A stretch of 64,000 nucleotides of DNA, from assembly GCF_003284725.1 (NCBI RefSeq), contig NZ_PGTO01000005.1, positions 124,001 to 188,000 on the forward strand, given 5' to 3'. The stretch is from Paramagnetospirillum kuznetsovii. GTDB taxonomy: Bacteria > Pseudomonadota > Alphaproteobacteria > Rhodospirillales > Magnetospirillaceae. A program made the position numbers and the translations under genes. The stretch's first letter is position 1. Each line of letters begins with the position of its first letter. This document shows, in pieces, positions 27,948-34,337 of this stretch. A model generated the notes under the pieces. It was not told the DNA's origin. It saw nothing but the letters and a program-made list of their open reading frames with translations, and searched no databases.

Positions 27948-28345
27948 CTTGATGGAAGTGGTTCCCAATCCCCCTTGCGCTTGGGAATGGAGAGCACCAC
28001 CGGGACACTGAACTGAACCCGGCTGATTGTTTTATCGGTGGTCTTTCCCTCCGCATCTGCTCCGACCTTCAAGACTGAAGCCACAGCGACTTTGAAACCA
28101 CCCGTGGCCCCAGCACTTTCTTCGGCATGGGTGGCGAGGTCGAAGTGGACAACCTGTCCAATAATGTGGCGGGGGCCTTTTTCATCATCAATAATGCATA
28201 TCGTCCTATCGTCACCAGCATTGGCTGGAGGTGGTGAAATAACCGCTTGAGCGCCATCAGCACTTATTTCTTTCTTTGCTGACTCAATGCCTCGCACAAT
28301 GTCAACAAGGGTCTGGCTTACAAAATCCTTTAGGCTAACAGTCAT
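27932..28345 (-). CDS. Hypothetical protein, 137 aa (trypco2-like pattern)
   Basis: ATG preceded by GGGGG at 6-nt spacing. The N terminus LKDFVSQTLVDIVRGIESAK, a mid-protein IGQVVHFDLATHAEE and the C-terminal KTISRVQFSVPVVL resemble a family of small bacterial proteins I know only as hypothetical, sometimes labelled with trypsin-co-occurring domains. The pattern is an N-terminal helix plus a beta-sandwich-like rest. The only sizeable minus-strand gene of the element. Cargo or regulatory role unknown. Confidence 0.7.
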   Translation of the reverse strand: MTVSLKDFVSQTLVDIVRGIESAKKEISADGAQAVISPPPANAGDDRTICIIDDEKGPRHIIGQVVHFDLATHAEESAGATGGFKVAVASVLKVGADAEGKTTDKTISRVQFSVPVVLSIPKRKGDWEPLPSSHTSG

Positions 28346-28658
28346 TTTCTGCCCCCTTCAATCCCACTCCTTTAATCCACAACCAAGATAAGTCCAGTCA
28401 CGAAACATCGCAATCATGCCGGGCTTAAAACTGGTGGAAAAATCTCAGACCCCTGCGCTCTGTGCGGCGCGATGGCTTCCCCCTTGGCCGGGGGGTGTCC
28501 TTGTTATCGGTGGGCGTCTGGGTGTCCTCCCTGTCGCTCGCCTGGGGCAGCCCTGGTTTGACCATGCCGCACCCTCGGATGGACCTTGACACCCTGACTC
28601 CATCAGGCGTAACACTTGGCCTCAATGCACGTTGACAGCAGACGTTACGGGTGAGGCC
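28346..28658. other. Divergent promoter region inside the element
   Basis: 313 bp between the minus-strand 137-aa gene and the serine recombinase gene. It holds a C5-TTGGCC-G5 hairpin at about 28477-28496, and TTGACA at 28590 followed 18 nt later by TAACAC, a plausible sigma-70 promoter for the recombinase. A second TTGACA at 28633 sits inside an ACGTT...ACGTT direct repeat (28630-28646). No gene seen. Confidence 0.4.
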
Positions 28659-29345
28659 ATGACCAGCTACGTTGAGTATTACCGGGTGTCCACGGAGAAG
28701 CAGGGGCGCTCTGGCTTGGGGTTGGAGGCGCAGCAAGAGGCTGTGCGTCGGTTCCTCCGGGAAGGAGACACCACCATCAAGCCACCCTTCGTAGAGGTGG
28801 AGAGCGGGAAGAAGACAGACCAGGACCGGCCCCAGCTTGCCGCTGCACTGGACGCCTGCCGGAAGACCGGAGCCTCCCTGTTGATTGCCAAGCTGGACCG
28901 GCTGGCCCGTGACGTGGCCTTCATCGCCACCCTGATGAAGTCGGATGTTCGCTTCGTCGCCTGCGACATGCCCGAGGCTGATCCCTTCCGCCTGCACATT
29001 GAGGCTGCCATTGCCGAAGAAGAGGCCAGGAAGATCAGCCAGCGGACCAAGGCAGCCCTTGCAGCAGCCAAGGCCCGTGGGGTGAAGCTGGGTGGGTATC
29101 GCGGGTACGACCTGACCGAGGAGCAGCGGGGACGGGGCCTGGATCGGTCGGCAGAGGTGCGGGCTGCTGGGGCTGATCAGAGGGCCGCAAGCCTGCTGCC
29201 GGTCATCGCCACCATTCAGGCCGAGGGCATCACCAGCATGGGCGGCATTGCCAAGGCCCTGAACGACCGGGGCATCCCCACTGCTGCCGGTGGGCAGTGG
29301 CATCCCATGAGCGTGTCCAGGCTGTTGAAGAGGCTGGCAGCCTGA
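28659..29345 (+). CDS. Serine recombinase (resolvase/invertase family)
   Basis: 228 aa from the ATG at 28659. Catalytic domain with the nucleophile Ser in [19 protein letters not shown], conserved Asp/Arg in [20 protein letters not shown], and the long E-helix region [20 protein letters not shown]. The C-terminal part (about 155-228) includes [20 protein letters not shown] and VSRLLKRL, a Recombinase-domain-like helix-turn-helix. Close to the small Hin/Tn3-resolvase size. Its presence beside a tyrosine integrase suggests multimer resolution, inversion or a second mobility route. Confidence 0.9.
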   Translation: MTSYVEYYRVSTEKQGRSGLGLEAQQEAVRRFLREGDTTIKPPFVEVESGKKTDQDRPQLAAALDACRKTGASLLIAKLDRLARDVAFIATLMKSDVRFVACDMPEADPFRLHIEAAIAEEEARKISQRTKAALAAAKARGVKLGGYRGYDLTEEQRGRGLDRSAEVRAAGADQRAASLLPVIATIQAEGITSMGGIAKALNDRGIPTAAGGQWHPMSVSRLLKRLAA

Positions 29346-29482
29346 CCCTGGGACAGCCATTCATGCGACCTCGCATCAGTTGCGAGATTGGATAAGTCGT
29401 TGAAGTCAAACGATCTTTGTCGTTGACCGGGAATCCATGGGGACTCATACAGGCGGGGACATCAACCAGGGGAACCCCAGAC

Positions 29483-29689
29483 ATGACCACCCAGACCACT
29501 GCTGCCGCCACCATCGCCACCCTGATCAGTGAGGCCGGGAATGACCTCCGGGGAGGCATCATGGACACCACCGACCTTCTGACCTGGGCGGGACGTGCCC
29601 TGACTGCTGGTCTGTCGTTCATGTCCCCCGAGGATCAACAGGCCTTCGCTGTCCTGTTGGAGAGCGGGGAGGTTCCATCCTTCGCCTGA
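29483..29689 (+). CDS. Hypothetical small protein, 68 aa
   Basis: ATG at 29483 with AGGGGAA about 9 nt upstream. Mostly helical and acidic: TTAAATIATLISEAGNDLRG ... DLLTWAGRALTAGLSFMSPE ... FAVLLESGEVPSFA. No membrane helix or known family. A terminator follows 24 bp after the stop. Confidence 0.65.
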   Translation: MTTQTTAAATIATLISEAGNDLRGGIMDTTDLLTWAGRALTAGLSFMSPEDQQAFAVLLESGEVPSFA

Positions 29690-29712
29690 TCCCAAGGGGG
29701 TCAATCGGACTG

Positions 29713-29745
29713 AAGCCCCTGCCTTCCATGGTGGGGGCTTTTGCG
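29713..29745 (+). terminator. Rho-independent terminator within the element
   Basis: AAGCCCCTGCC-TTCCAT-GGTGGGGGCTT followed by TTGCGTTT. The 11-bp stem has two mismatches. Ends the serine recombinase/68-aa transcription unit. Confidence 0.75.
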
Positions 29746-29880
29746 TTTCAGGACTCGCTGGAGTCGATTGCAGCCCCGTGGGCTACTGACCCACCAGACA
29801 AACCCCTTCGAGTCTCCAGCACCCCTTAAATCGACTCCCAGGCACATGGGCAATTTGGTTGCACCAGTACATGAAGCAGG

Positions 29881-29950
29881 GTGGTTCCTGTCCGTCTGTG
29901 GCGGGGTGGTGTGGGTTTTACGACCGCCTGCACCACCCCCAAGGAACCAC
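29881..29950. repeat. Nested double inverted repeat (70-bp hairpin)
   Basis: Outer arms GTGGTTCCT (29881-29889) and AGGAACCAC (29942-29950) are perfect complements; inner arms GGGGTGGTG (29903-29911) and CACCACCCC (29931-29939) likewise. The two stems are coaxial with a one-sided internal loop. The outer right arm AGGAACCAC recurs at 30320-30328, immediately before the ATG at 30333. Confidence 0.65.
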
Positions 29951-30332
29951 AACCTTAGTACGTCATTGCCCCGCCTTTATCTGCAACCCTGAATTACGTT
30001 GCACCAGTAAGATAGGGCGAATGATGAAACACCAATGTGTATCTCATGATGATCACATTGGTTCACCTCATGCTTCCCTGATGTTGTCCTTTGGTTGCTT
30101 GGAAGATTCCACCTCAGTGTGACCAGGGTGTCAGTGAGGTGGTGGTACTCCGTACCTCCCCACCCAACAACCAACCATGTTGAACCGATGACATGACCTC
30201 TGCTGGACAGGGTGAACCCCTGTGGCTCCAGAGGATGACCATCGTTCTTCCCCTGCCTTCGTCTGTCACCACCTGTCTCTCTACCTAGTAGGAGGCTGGT
30301 GGTATTTCACCATTTGAATAGGAACCACACCC

Positions 30333-30698
30333 ATGTCCCACATCACCCCTGAACCGACCACCATCATTGACGACCGGAAGAAGCGTGTCGTCCTTGTCCC
30401 CCTCTCGCTGAACCGTGGCTTCGCCAAGGTGGACGAGGAAGACTACCTCGCCATCCGGGAGAAAGGCTTCACTGGTGGCTGGTATCTGAACCTCCAGAAG
30501 ACCGCTGGTTACGTCATGGTCAATGACAAGGCTGCCGGTAACAACAACAAGAAGGTGGCTCGGCTGATCATGAACCCTCCGCCTGGGTACGTCGTTCGTT
30601 ACCACAACAACGACCGGAAAGACCTTCGTCGATGCAACCTTGTCCTTCAGACCCGCAAGGCCCTGAAGGCTGAGAACCAGGGGAAGGCCCATGGCTGA
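30333..30698 (+). CDS. Degenerate HNH-fold protein 1
   Basis: 121 aa. Architecture matches small HNH/AP2-type homing endonucleases: a VPLSLNRGFAKVDEEDYLAI start, WYLNLQKTAGYVMVN, then VARLIMNPPPGYVVRYHNND with KDLRRCNLVLQTRK. In active relatives these read HRLIM..P.G..VDHiNgd..DNRrsNL, so the first His and the Asp-His pair are lost (Ala and Arg-Tyr) while the final NL is kept. Probably a DNA-binding derivative without cleavage activity. The next gene overlaps its stop by 8 bp. Confidence 0.75.
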   Translation: MSHITPEPTTIIDDRKKRVVLVPLSLNRGFAKVDEEDYLAIREKGFTGGWYLNLQKTAGYVMVNDKAAGNNNKKVARLIMNPPPGYVVRYHNNDRKDLRRCNLVLQTRKALKAENQGKAHG

Positions 30699-30999
30699 CG
30701 GTGTCCATGTCTCCGTCCCTGTTCAGGTCAAGGGGCAGTGGAACAGGAAGGCCAAGATCAACCAGGAAGACCTGGATGATCTGCTGTGGGGTGGCTGTGT
30801 CAATCAATGGTTCCTGGGTCATCGGGGGGATAACGTCCTGGCTCATACCCCACATGATCGGGTTGTCCCTGTTGCTTCCCTGATCATGAAGCCCCCGAGG
30901 GGGTATCAGGTTGCCTTCAAGGATGGTGACCCCTTCAACCTGACAAGGGCCAACCTCACCCTGGTTCCCAGCAAGACCAGTGACATTCCGAGAGGTTGA
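30691..30999 (+). CDS. Degenerate HNH-fold protein 2
   Basis: 102 aa, ATG with GGGGAAGG upstream, inside the end of the preceding gene. Same layout as its neighbour: VPVQVKGQWNRKAKINQEDL, WFLGHRGDNVLAH, then VASLIMKPPRGYQVAFKDGD and FNLTRANLTLVPSK. The active-site His positions are Ala/Ser and Phe; only the NL and the LIM.PP.G turn remain. Second of three tandem relatives. Confidence 0.72.
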   Translation: MADGVHVSVPVQVKGQWNRKAKINQEDLDDLLWGGCVNQWFLGHRGDNVLAHTPHDRVVPVASLIMKPPRGYQVAFKDGDPFNLTRANLTLVPSKTSDIPRG

Positions 31000-31005
31000 C
31001 CCTCC

Positions 31006-31389
31006 ATGGTCCAAGCCATTGGCGTTTGTCACCTGCCCATTGCCAATGACGCTGAGACCATCCTTGTTGATGCCTCCACCTTTCCCACCCTGTCCCAGGC
31101 CCGTTGGTATCGGGACAGGTCGGGGAATGGCAGGCCGTACACCATCCTCCCCAAGGAGGACCGGGCTGCCCATGGTGGGGCTTGGTGTCTCTACCTGTGC
31201 CGTCTGCTGACCAGGGCACAGCCCAAGGTCCACATGGTCCAGCACATCAACGGCAATGTCCTCGACTGCCGTCTTTCCAACCTTCGCCTTCTGTCTGCTA
31301 ATGGCCCTGAGAGGCGGTTGGCCGGATACCCCATGAACCCCAAGCGTCCATCCTTGCTGCCCAGCATGGACCTCCTGGCGCTTCCCTGA
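31006..31389 (+). CDS. HNH-fold protein 3, partly conserved active site
   Basis: 127 aa, ATG at 31006 with AGAGG upstream, 6 bp after the previous stop. The C-terminal half reads LCRLLTRAQPKVHMVQHING and NVLDCRLSNLRLLS, retaining the central His and the LDxRxSNLR end of HNH_3-type nucleases; the first His of the usual HRL is Cys. It is the least decayed of the three and may keep DNA nicking or only binding activity. Confidence 0.75.
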   Translation: MVQAIGVCHLPIANDAETILVDASTFPTLSQARWYRDRSGNGRPYTILPKEDRAAHGGAWCLYLCRLLTRAQPKVHMVQHINGNVLDCRLSNLRLLSANGPERRLAGYPMNPKRPSLLPSMDLLALP

Positions 31390-31423
31390 CCCTTGAGGGT
31401 GCCGCCCCCAACAGCCCGTCACG

Positions 31424-31510
31424 TTACTGGTTCATCAGCCAGATTTCTAAGGCCTCGCGGATGAGATCCATCACGAGACGGGCAGCCCGATCCATGCGTT
31501 TGGTGACCAT
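31424..31510 (-). CDS. 28-aa micro-ORF on the minus strand
   Basis: On the minus strand TTGGAGGACCAGATATG gives a GGAGG ribosome site 7 nt from an ATG. The peptide MVTKRMDRAARLVMDLIREA + LEIWLMNQ is a basic amphipathic helix ending in TAA. It is the only minus-strand frame in this 295-bp gap with such a start. It may be a leader or a small regulator; chance cannot be excluded. Confidence 0.4.
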   Translation of the reverse strand: MVTKRMDRAARLVMDLIREALEIWLMNQ

Positions 31511-31529
31511 ATCTGGTCCTCCAATGGGA

Positions 31530-31588
31530 TGGCAGGTTTAAGCCTGCCAGCTCCACTGCGTATCCATCACGCAGCACCACTGAAGTGG
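31530..31588. repeat. Three consecutive perfect hairpins upstream of the amber-interrupted gene
   Basis: TGGCAGG-TTTAAG-CCTGCCA (31530-31549), CTGCGT-ATCCATC-ACGCAG (31556-31574) and CCACT-GA-AGTGG (31577-31588). They lie between the divergent micro-ORF and the plus-strand genes that start at 31685, so they could form operators or a structured 5' leader. Confidence 0.55.
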
Positions 31589-31684
31589 CCTCCTGAGAAG
31601 GATGGTCGGTGCTGGAGGCGGCACTCGCATTCGACCACTTAGCCCACCCGCTTACAACCCACCCCCACACACGGAACCATACCC

Positions 31685-32575
31685 ATGCCTGAACTCACCA
31701 TCACTGATGGGGCGTCTTCGTTCGTCCCTGAACAGTCCCCCCAGTCCTTCCAGATCAACCCTGCTCCTGCCCCGTCCACCACGGGGACCATCACCCAGGC
31801 CCGCACTTCCTCCGGTTCGCCGGTCATGGGTGGCGGCTTGAATGCCAACTCCGTCATCAACATCGGTGGCGTTGAGACCAGCATCAAAGCCGCCATGGCT
31901 GCCGGTTACGTCCAGCAGAACCCGGATGGTACCTTCGCCGTGGTGTCGCAGGAGGCCAGAACCCAGGCCCAGCAGCAGCGACAGCAGGCCCGTGCCCAGG
32001 CTGAAGCTGAAGCCTTGGGGATGGATGGGTAGGAGGAAGGTCTTGACCAATCCTCTGAAGCCACCATCACCACCTTCGCCAACCATGTCAGCCCCAGCAC
32101 CTCCATTGGTGCCGTCATGGACATCGCCAACGGCCAGCCGATCCGGGACAGTCACATCACCCAGGCCGCTTCCCAGATGGGCAAGGAGCCTGCCCAGGTC
32201 CGCGCCATGGTGGATCAGGTCAAGGGTGCCTTCGAGACCCAGGCCCGTTCCGTGGTGGACCGTGCCGGTCTCCATGCGGATGACGTGTTCGCTTGGGCAT
32301 CCCAGGATCAGAAGGGCCGCGACCTGATGAAGCAGGCCATCCATGATCAGGCCATCAAGCGGACCACTTCGGGTTACCAGAAGGTGGCCCAGGCGTACCT
32401 GGAGAACCTGGACACCATCAACCCGGATGCCCTGCTGAATGCCCAGCTTGGCGAGGGGCTGAAAGTGAAGCGGTCCAGCAATGGCAAGATCGTCCTGGAG
32501 ACCCCCAAGGGTGAACTGGAATACCGCTCTGCCATCAAGGCTGGCCTGATCAAGATCAGCAAGGCCCGACGCTGA
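31685..32575 (+). pseudogene. Gene interrupted by an in-frame TAG at 32030
   Basis: The ATG at 31685 opens 115 codons ending EALGMDG, then TAG (32030-32032). The same frame continues without further stops as EEGLDQSSEATITTFANHVS ... to the ATG at 32117 and on to a TGA at 32573-32575, which overlaps the next ATG. Downstream residues (VRAMVDQVKGAFETQARSVV, HADDVFAWASQDQKGRDLMK) keep normal composition. No ribosome site precedes the ATG at 32117. The whole would be a 296-codon, Gln-rich, helical protein reminiscent of phage scaffold or minor structural proteins, though no family is recognised. Either a nonsense mutation or amber read-through. Confidence 0.65.
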
Positions 32576-32940
32576 TGGCTGAATACGTCACCAACGGCAA
32601 CTTGCGGACCAGGGTCGATGACATCGACGAACCCATTGAAGGCTTCAAGAAGAAGACCTGGGTTCCCCCTGCTGAGTGGGGGCCGTTCAAGATCATGAGT
32701 GAAGGCATGATCCGCCCTCGCGCCCCCCGTCCCACTGGAGATTTACGCTTTCTCTCAGGGGTGGGTGGTGGTGGGGAGGGTCTTAACCTCCTGTCTGTCC
32801 CTTACGAACGCCTCTACTTCGAGAAGGTGGACACCTGGGTGTCTCGCCTGATCCGCCCGGTTCATGGTTACGACACCGTGCCCCGGCAACCCGACTTCAA
32901 CGACGACGACCTTTGTCCCGTCCCTGTCTCCCCTTACTGA
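32575..32940 (+). CDS. Hypothetical protein, 121 aa
   Basis: Start ATG overlaps the previous stop (TGATG). Sequence MAEYVTNGNLRTRVDDIDEP ... FKKKTWVPPAEWGPFKIMSE ... VDTWVSRLIRPVHGYDTVPR. Aromatic and Pro-rich, soluble, no known family. Coupling to the interrupted gene suggests a common function. Confidence 0.65.
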   Translation: MAEYVTNGNLRTRVDDIDEPIEGFKKKTWVPPAEWGPFKIMSEGMIRPRAPRPTGDLRFLSGVGGGGEGLNLLSVPYERLYFEKVDTWVSRLIRPVHGYDTVPRQPDFNDDDLCPVPVSPY

Positions 32941-32951
32941 GGATCACCCCC

Positions 32952-33158
32952 ATGAATGCTTCCGTTGAGACCGTCACCATCACTTGCCCCGGTGGCGGCA
33001 CCATCACCCTGACCAAGCACCAGGATCAGGATGTGTCTTTCGTCGATGCCGGTGGCACCCGCCAGGGCAACGCCACCGAGGCCATGATCAAGCTGTTCGC
33101 CACCATCAAGGCGAATGGTTCTGGTACTGCCCCGGTCATTGGTCGCGTGGATCACTGA
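32952..33158 (+). CDS. Hypothetical protein, 68 aa
   Basis: ATG at 32952 after GAGGATCACCCCC. Beta-rich sequence MNASVETVTITCPGGGTITL, then FVDAGGTRQGNATEAMIKLF and GTAPVIGRVDH. One Cys in ITCPGGG. No family recognised. Last gene of the element before attR. Confidence 0.6.
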   Translation: MNASVETVTITCPGGGTITLTKHQDQDVSFVDAGGTRQGNATEAMIKLFATIKANGSGTAPVIGRVDH

Positions 33159-33329
33159 TCCCAGGCACATGACCAGGGCAAGCCCCATGCTGACCCGTGA
33201 CCCAACCCGATGCCCCTTGCGAGGGGACGGCAAGGATAATCGCGGGAAGGCATGGGGCAACCCCAGGATCGGCCCCTGGCCTTCGGGTCAAGCGTGTGGG
33301 GGAGCCGTGTGGGGGATCGCAAAAAGCAA

Positions 33330-33352
33330 GGCTGCTACTGCCTTGTTTTCAT
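33330..33352 (-). terminator. Terminator of tRNA-Glu supplied by the element
   Basis: On the minus strand, after the tRNA: AAAACAAGGC-AGTAGCA-GCCTTG followed by CTTTTTGC. The 6-bp stem with a T-run ends the tRNA-Glu transcript. A similar hairpin at the other end of the element (about 26480-26498) is the original chromosomal copy. Confidence 0.6.
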
Positions 33353-33370
33353 TGAGAAATTAGCGATGTT

Positions 33371-33394
33371 GAGAGATTGGCGTCCCCACGGGGA
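33371..33394. repeat. attR core, 24 bp
   Basis: Identical to 26523-26546 and overlapping the 3' end (T-stem, acceptor, encoded CCA) of the intact tRNA-Glu gene. Crossover within this block regenerates a complete tRNA. Confidence 0.85.
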
Positions 33395-33453
33395 TTCGAA
33401 CCCCGGTTTACGCCGTGAGAGGGCGTCGTCCTAGGCCTCTAGACGATGGGGAC
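33378..33453 (-). tRNA. tRNA-Glu (anticodon CTC), CCA encoded
   Basis: Read on the minus strand: acceptor GTCCCCA ... TGGGGAC, discriminator G, then encoded CCA. D-arm TCGTCTAGAGGCCTAGGACG, anticodon stem ACGCC / GGCGT with loop CTCTCAC giving CTC at 33417-33419, T-arm CCGGGGTTCGAATCCCCG. Closely resembles other bacterial tRNA-Glu. Serves as integration site of the element on its left. Confidence 0.95.
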
Positions 33454-33473
33454 GTCGAGGCGCGAGGTGGGCT

Positions 33474-33944
33474 TTATGTCGGAAAGGCCTTGGGCTTGCA
33501 AGCACTTTTTTCCGCCAAACGCAGGCGGATCGGGCGGATGCGTCCGGTGTCGCGGTTCAGGCGATGGGCCAGAAGCTGTACTGTCTGGGGGCGGCCCTGG
33601 GGTGTTGCGGCGACGCCTGCGATCAGCCAGGCCATGTCCGGCTCCCAGGCCTGGGCGAGGTCGGTGGCCGACGGCGTCGCGCTGCCGTCGGGGTGGGAGT
33701 GCCAATGGCCGACCACCCGTTCCCTGGTCCCGCGCAAGGCGCGCTCCGTCTCGAAGCGGATGCGCGGGTCCAGCTCGAAGCGGTCGGGGGCGGTGTGGCG
33801 CAGCAGGTTGGGAGCGGGGACGAGGCGGGTGACGCGGATGGGGCGCTTGCCGGTTCCCACCAATAGGCCGCAACATTCGGCGGGGAAGGCCGCCTCGGCG
33901 GCGGCGGCGATGACGGCCAATTGCTCCGCCGTCATCACCAGCAT
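33474..33944 (-). CDS. JAMM/MPN-family metalloprotease (M67-like)
   Basis: 156 aa. JAMM zinc motif GHWHSHPDGSATPSATD (HxHP...S..D) with an upstream Glu in FPAECCGLLVG, the standard prokaryotic JAB1/Mov34 set. Such proteins in bacteria process ubiquitin-like sulfur carriers or other C-terminal Gly tails; the target is unknown here. Starts 1 bp after the end of the DUF6476-type gene on the same strand and lies close to tRNA-Glu. Confidence 0.88.
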   Translation of the reverse strand: MLVMTAEQLAVIAAAAEAAFPAECCGLLVGTGKRPIRVTRLVPAPNLLRHTAPDRFELDPRIRFETERALRGTRERVVGHWHSHPDGSATPSATDLAQAWEPDMAWLIAGVAATPQGRPQTVQLLAHRLNRDTGRIRPIRLRLAEKSACKPKAFPT

Positions 33945-33945
33945 G

Positions 33946-34269
33946 TCAGCGGACCGCTGGTTCGGGGGTCAGCATGAAGCTGCCCACCATGCGGCCCGAG
34001 GCCGGGTCGATGACCAGGATGCGTTCGGGGCCCTGGCCGGACAGGCGAATCACCACCCGCTCGCCTGCGGCGATCATCTGCTCGATGCGGCTGCCTTGCG
34101 GTACCGGCAGGCTGACGGCGCCGAAATCGGCGGTCGTGCTGGTGGCGGCCGGGGCGGCGGCCATTCCCTTGTTCTGGGCCTTCTTGACGAAGAGTCCATA
34201 GGCCATCAGGCCGAGACCGGCCACAAGAAGCAGGCCCAAGAACACCACCAATCCCTTGATTGCTTTCAT
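33946..34269 (-). CDS. DUF6476-type small membrane protein
   Basis: 107 aa. One N-terminal membrane helix (about 5-28: GLVVFLGLLLVAGLGLMAYG), a low-complexity Ala/Thr linker, and a C-terminal beta domain with VSLPVPQGSRIEQMIAAGER, VVIRLSGQGPERILVIDPAS and GRMVGSFML. This matches small proteins found next to rluD in many Alphaproteobacteria. Function unknown; divergent from rluD here. Confidence 0.78.
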   Translation of the reverse strand: MKAIKGLVVFLGLLLVAGLGLMAYGLFVKKAQNKGMAAAPAATSTTADFGAVSLPVPQGSRIEQMIAAGERVVIRLSGQGPERILVIDPASGRMVGSFMLTPEPAVR

Positions 34270-34337
34270 GCCGTGCGCTTCAATCCGTGTTCGCCGCCCG
34301 GATGGGGACCGGCCATGATGGGGTTGTGAACTGCGTG

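Larger units (their letters stand above)
29690..30332. other. 640-bp non-coding region of the element with structured repeats
   Basis: No frame has a ribosome site and sensible codon use. It holds the terminator at 29713, two 12-bp direct repeats GTTGCACCAGTA (29858-29869 and 29998-30009) and, between them, the nested inverted repeat 29881-29950. A looser inverted repeat GGTAC-TCC-GTACC lies at about 30144-30156. The layout suits an RNA gene, a replication start or a control region. Confidence 0.5.
26523..33394. mobile_element. Integrative element at the 3' end of tRNA-Glu
   Basis: About 6.85 kb between two identical 24-bp direct repeats, one of which overlaps the 3' end of an intact tRNA-Glu gene. 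An integrase gene lies about 100 bp inside the left end, the classical arrangement. The contents are small genes, mostly plus strand, with codon use and GC visibly different from the flanks (fewer GCC/GGC runs, many ACC, ATC and CCT codons). Both ends also share about 50 further bp at lower identity, including a terminator hairpin. No capsid, portal, terminase, conjugation or obvious cargo gene is recognised, so it is either a phage satellite-like element or a decayed prophage. Confidence 0.85.

Noticed and set aside
29741-29992. 83-codon frame in the gene-free part of the element
   Set aside because: Covers the terminator tail and both arms of the hairpin, has no ribosome site and a Pro/Arg/Leu-rich composition.
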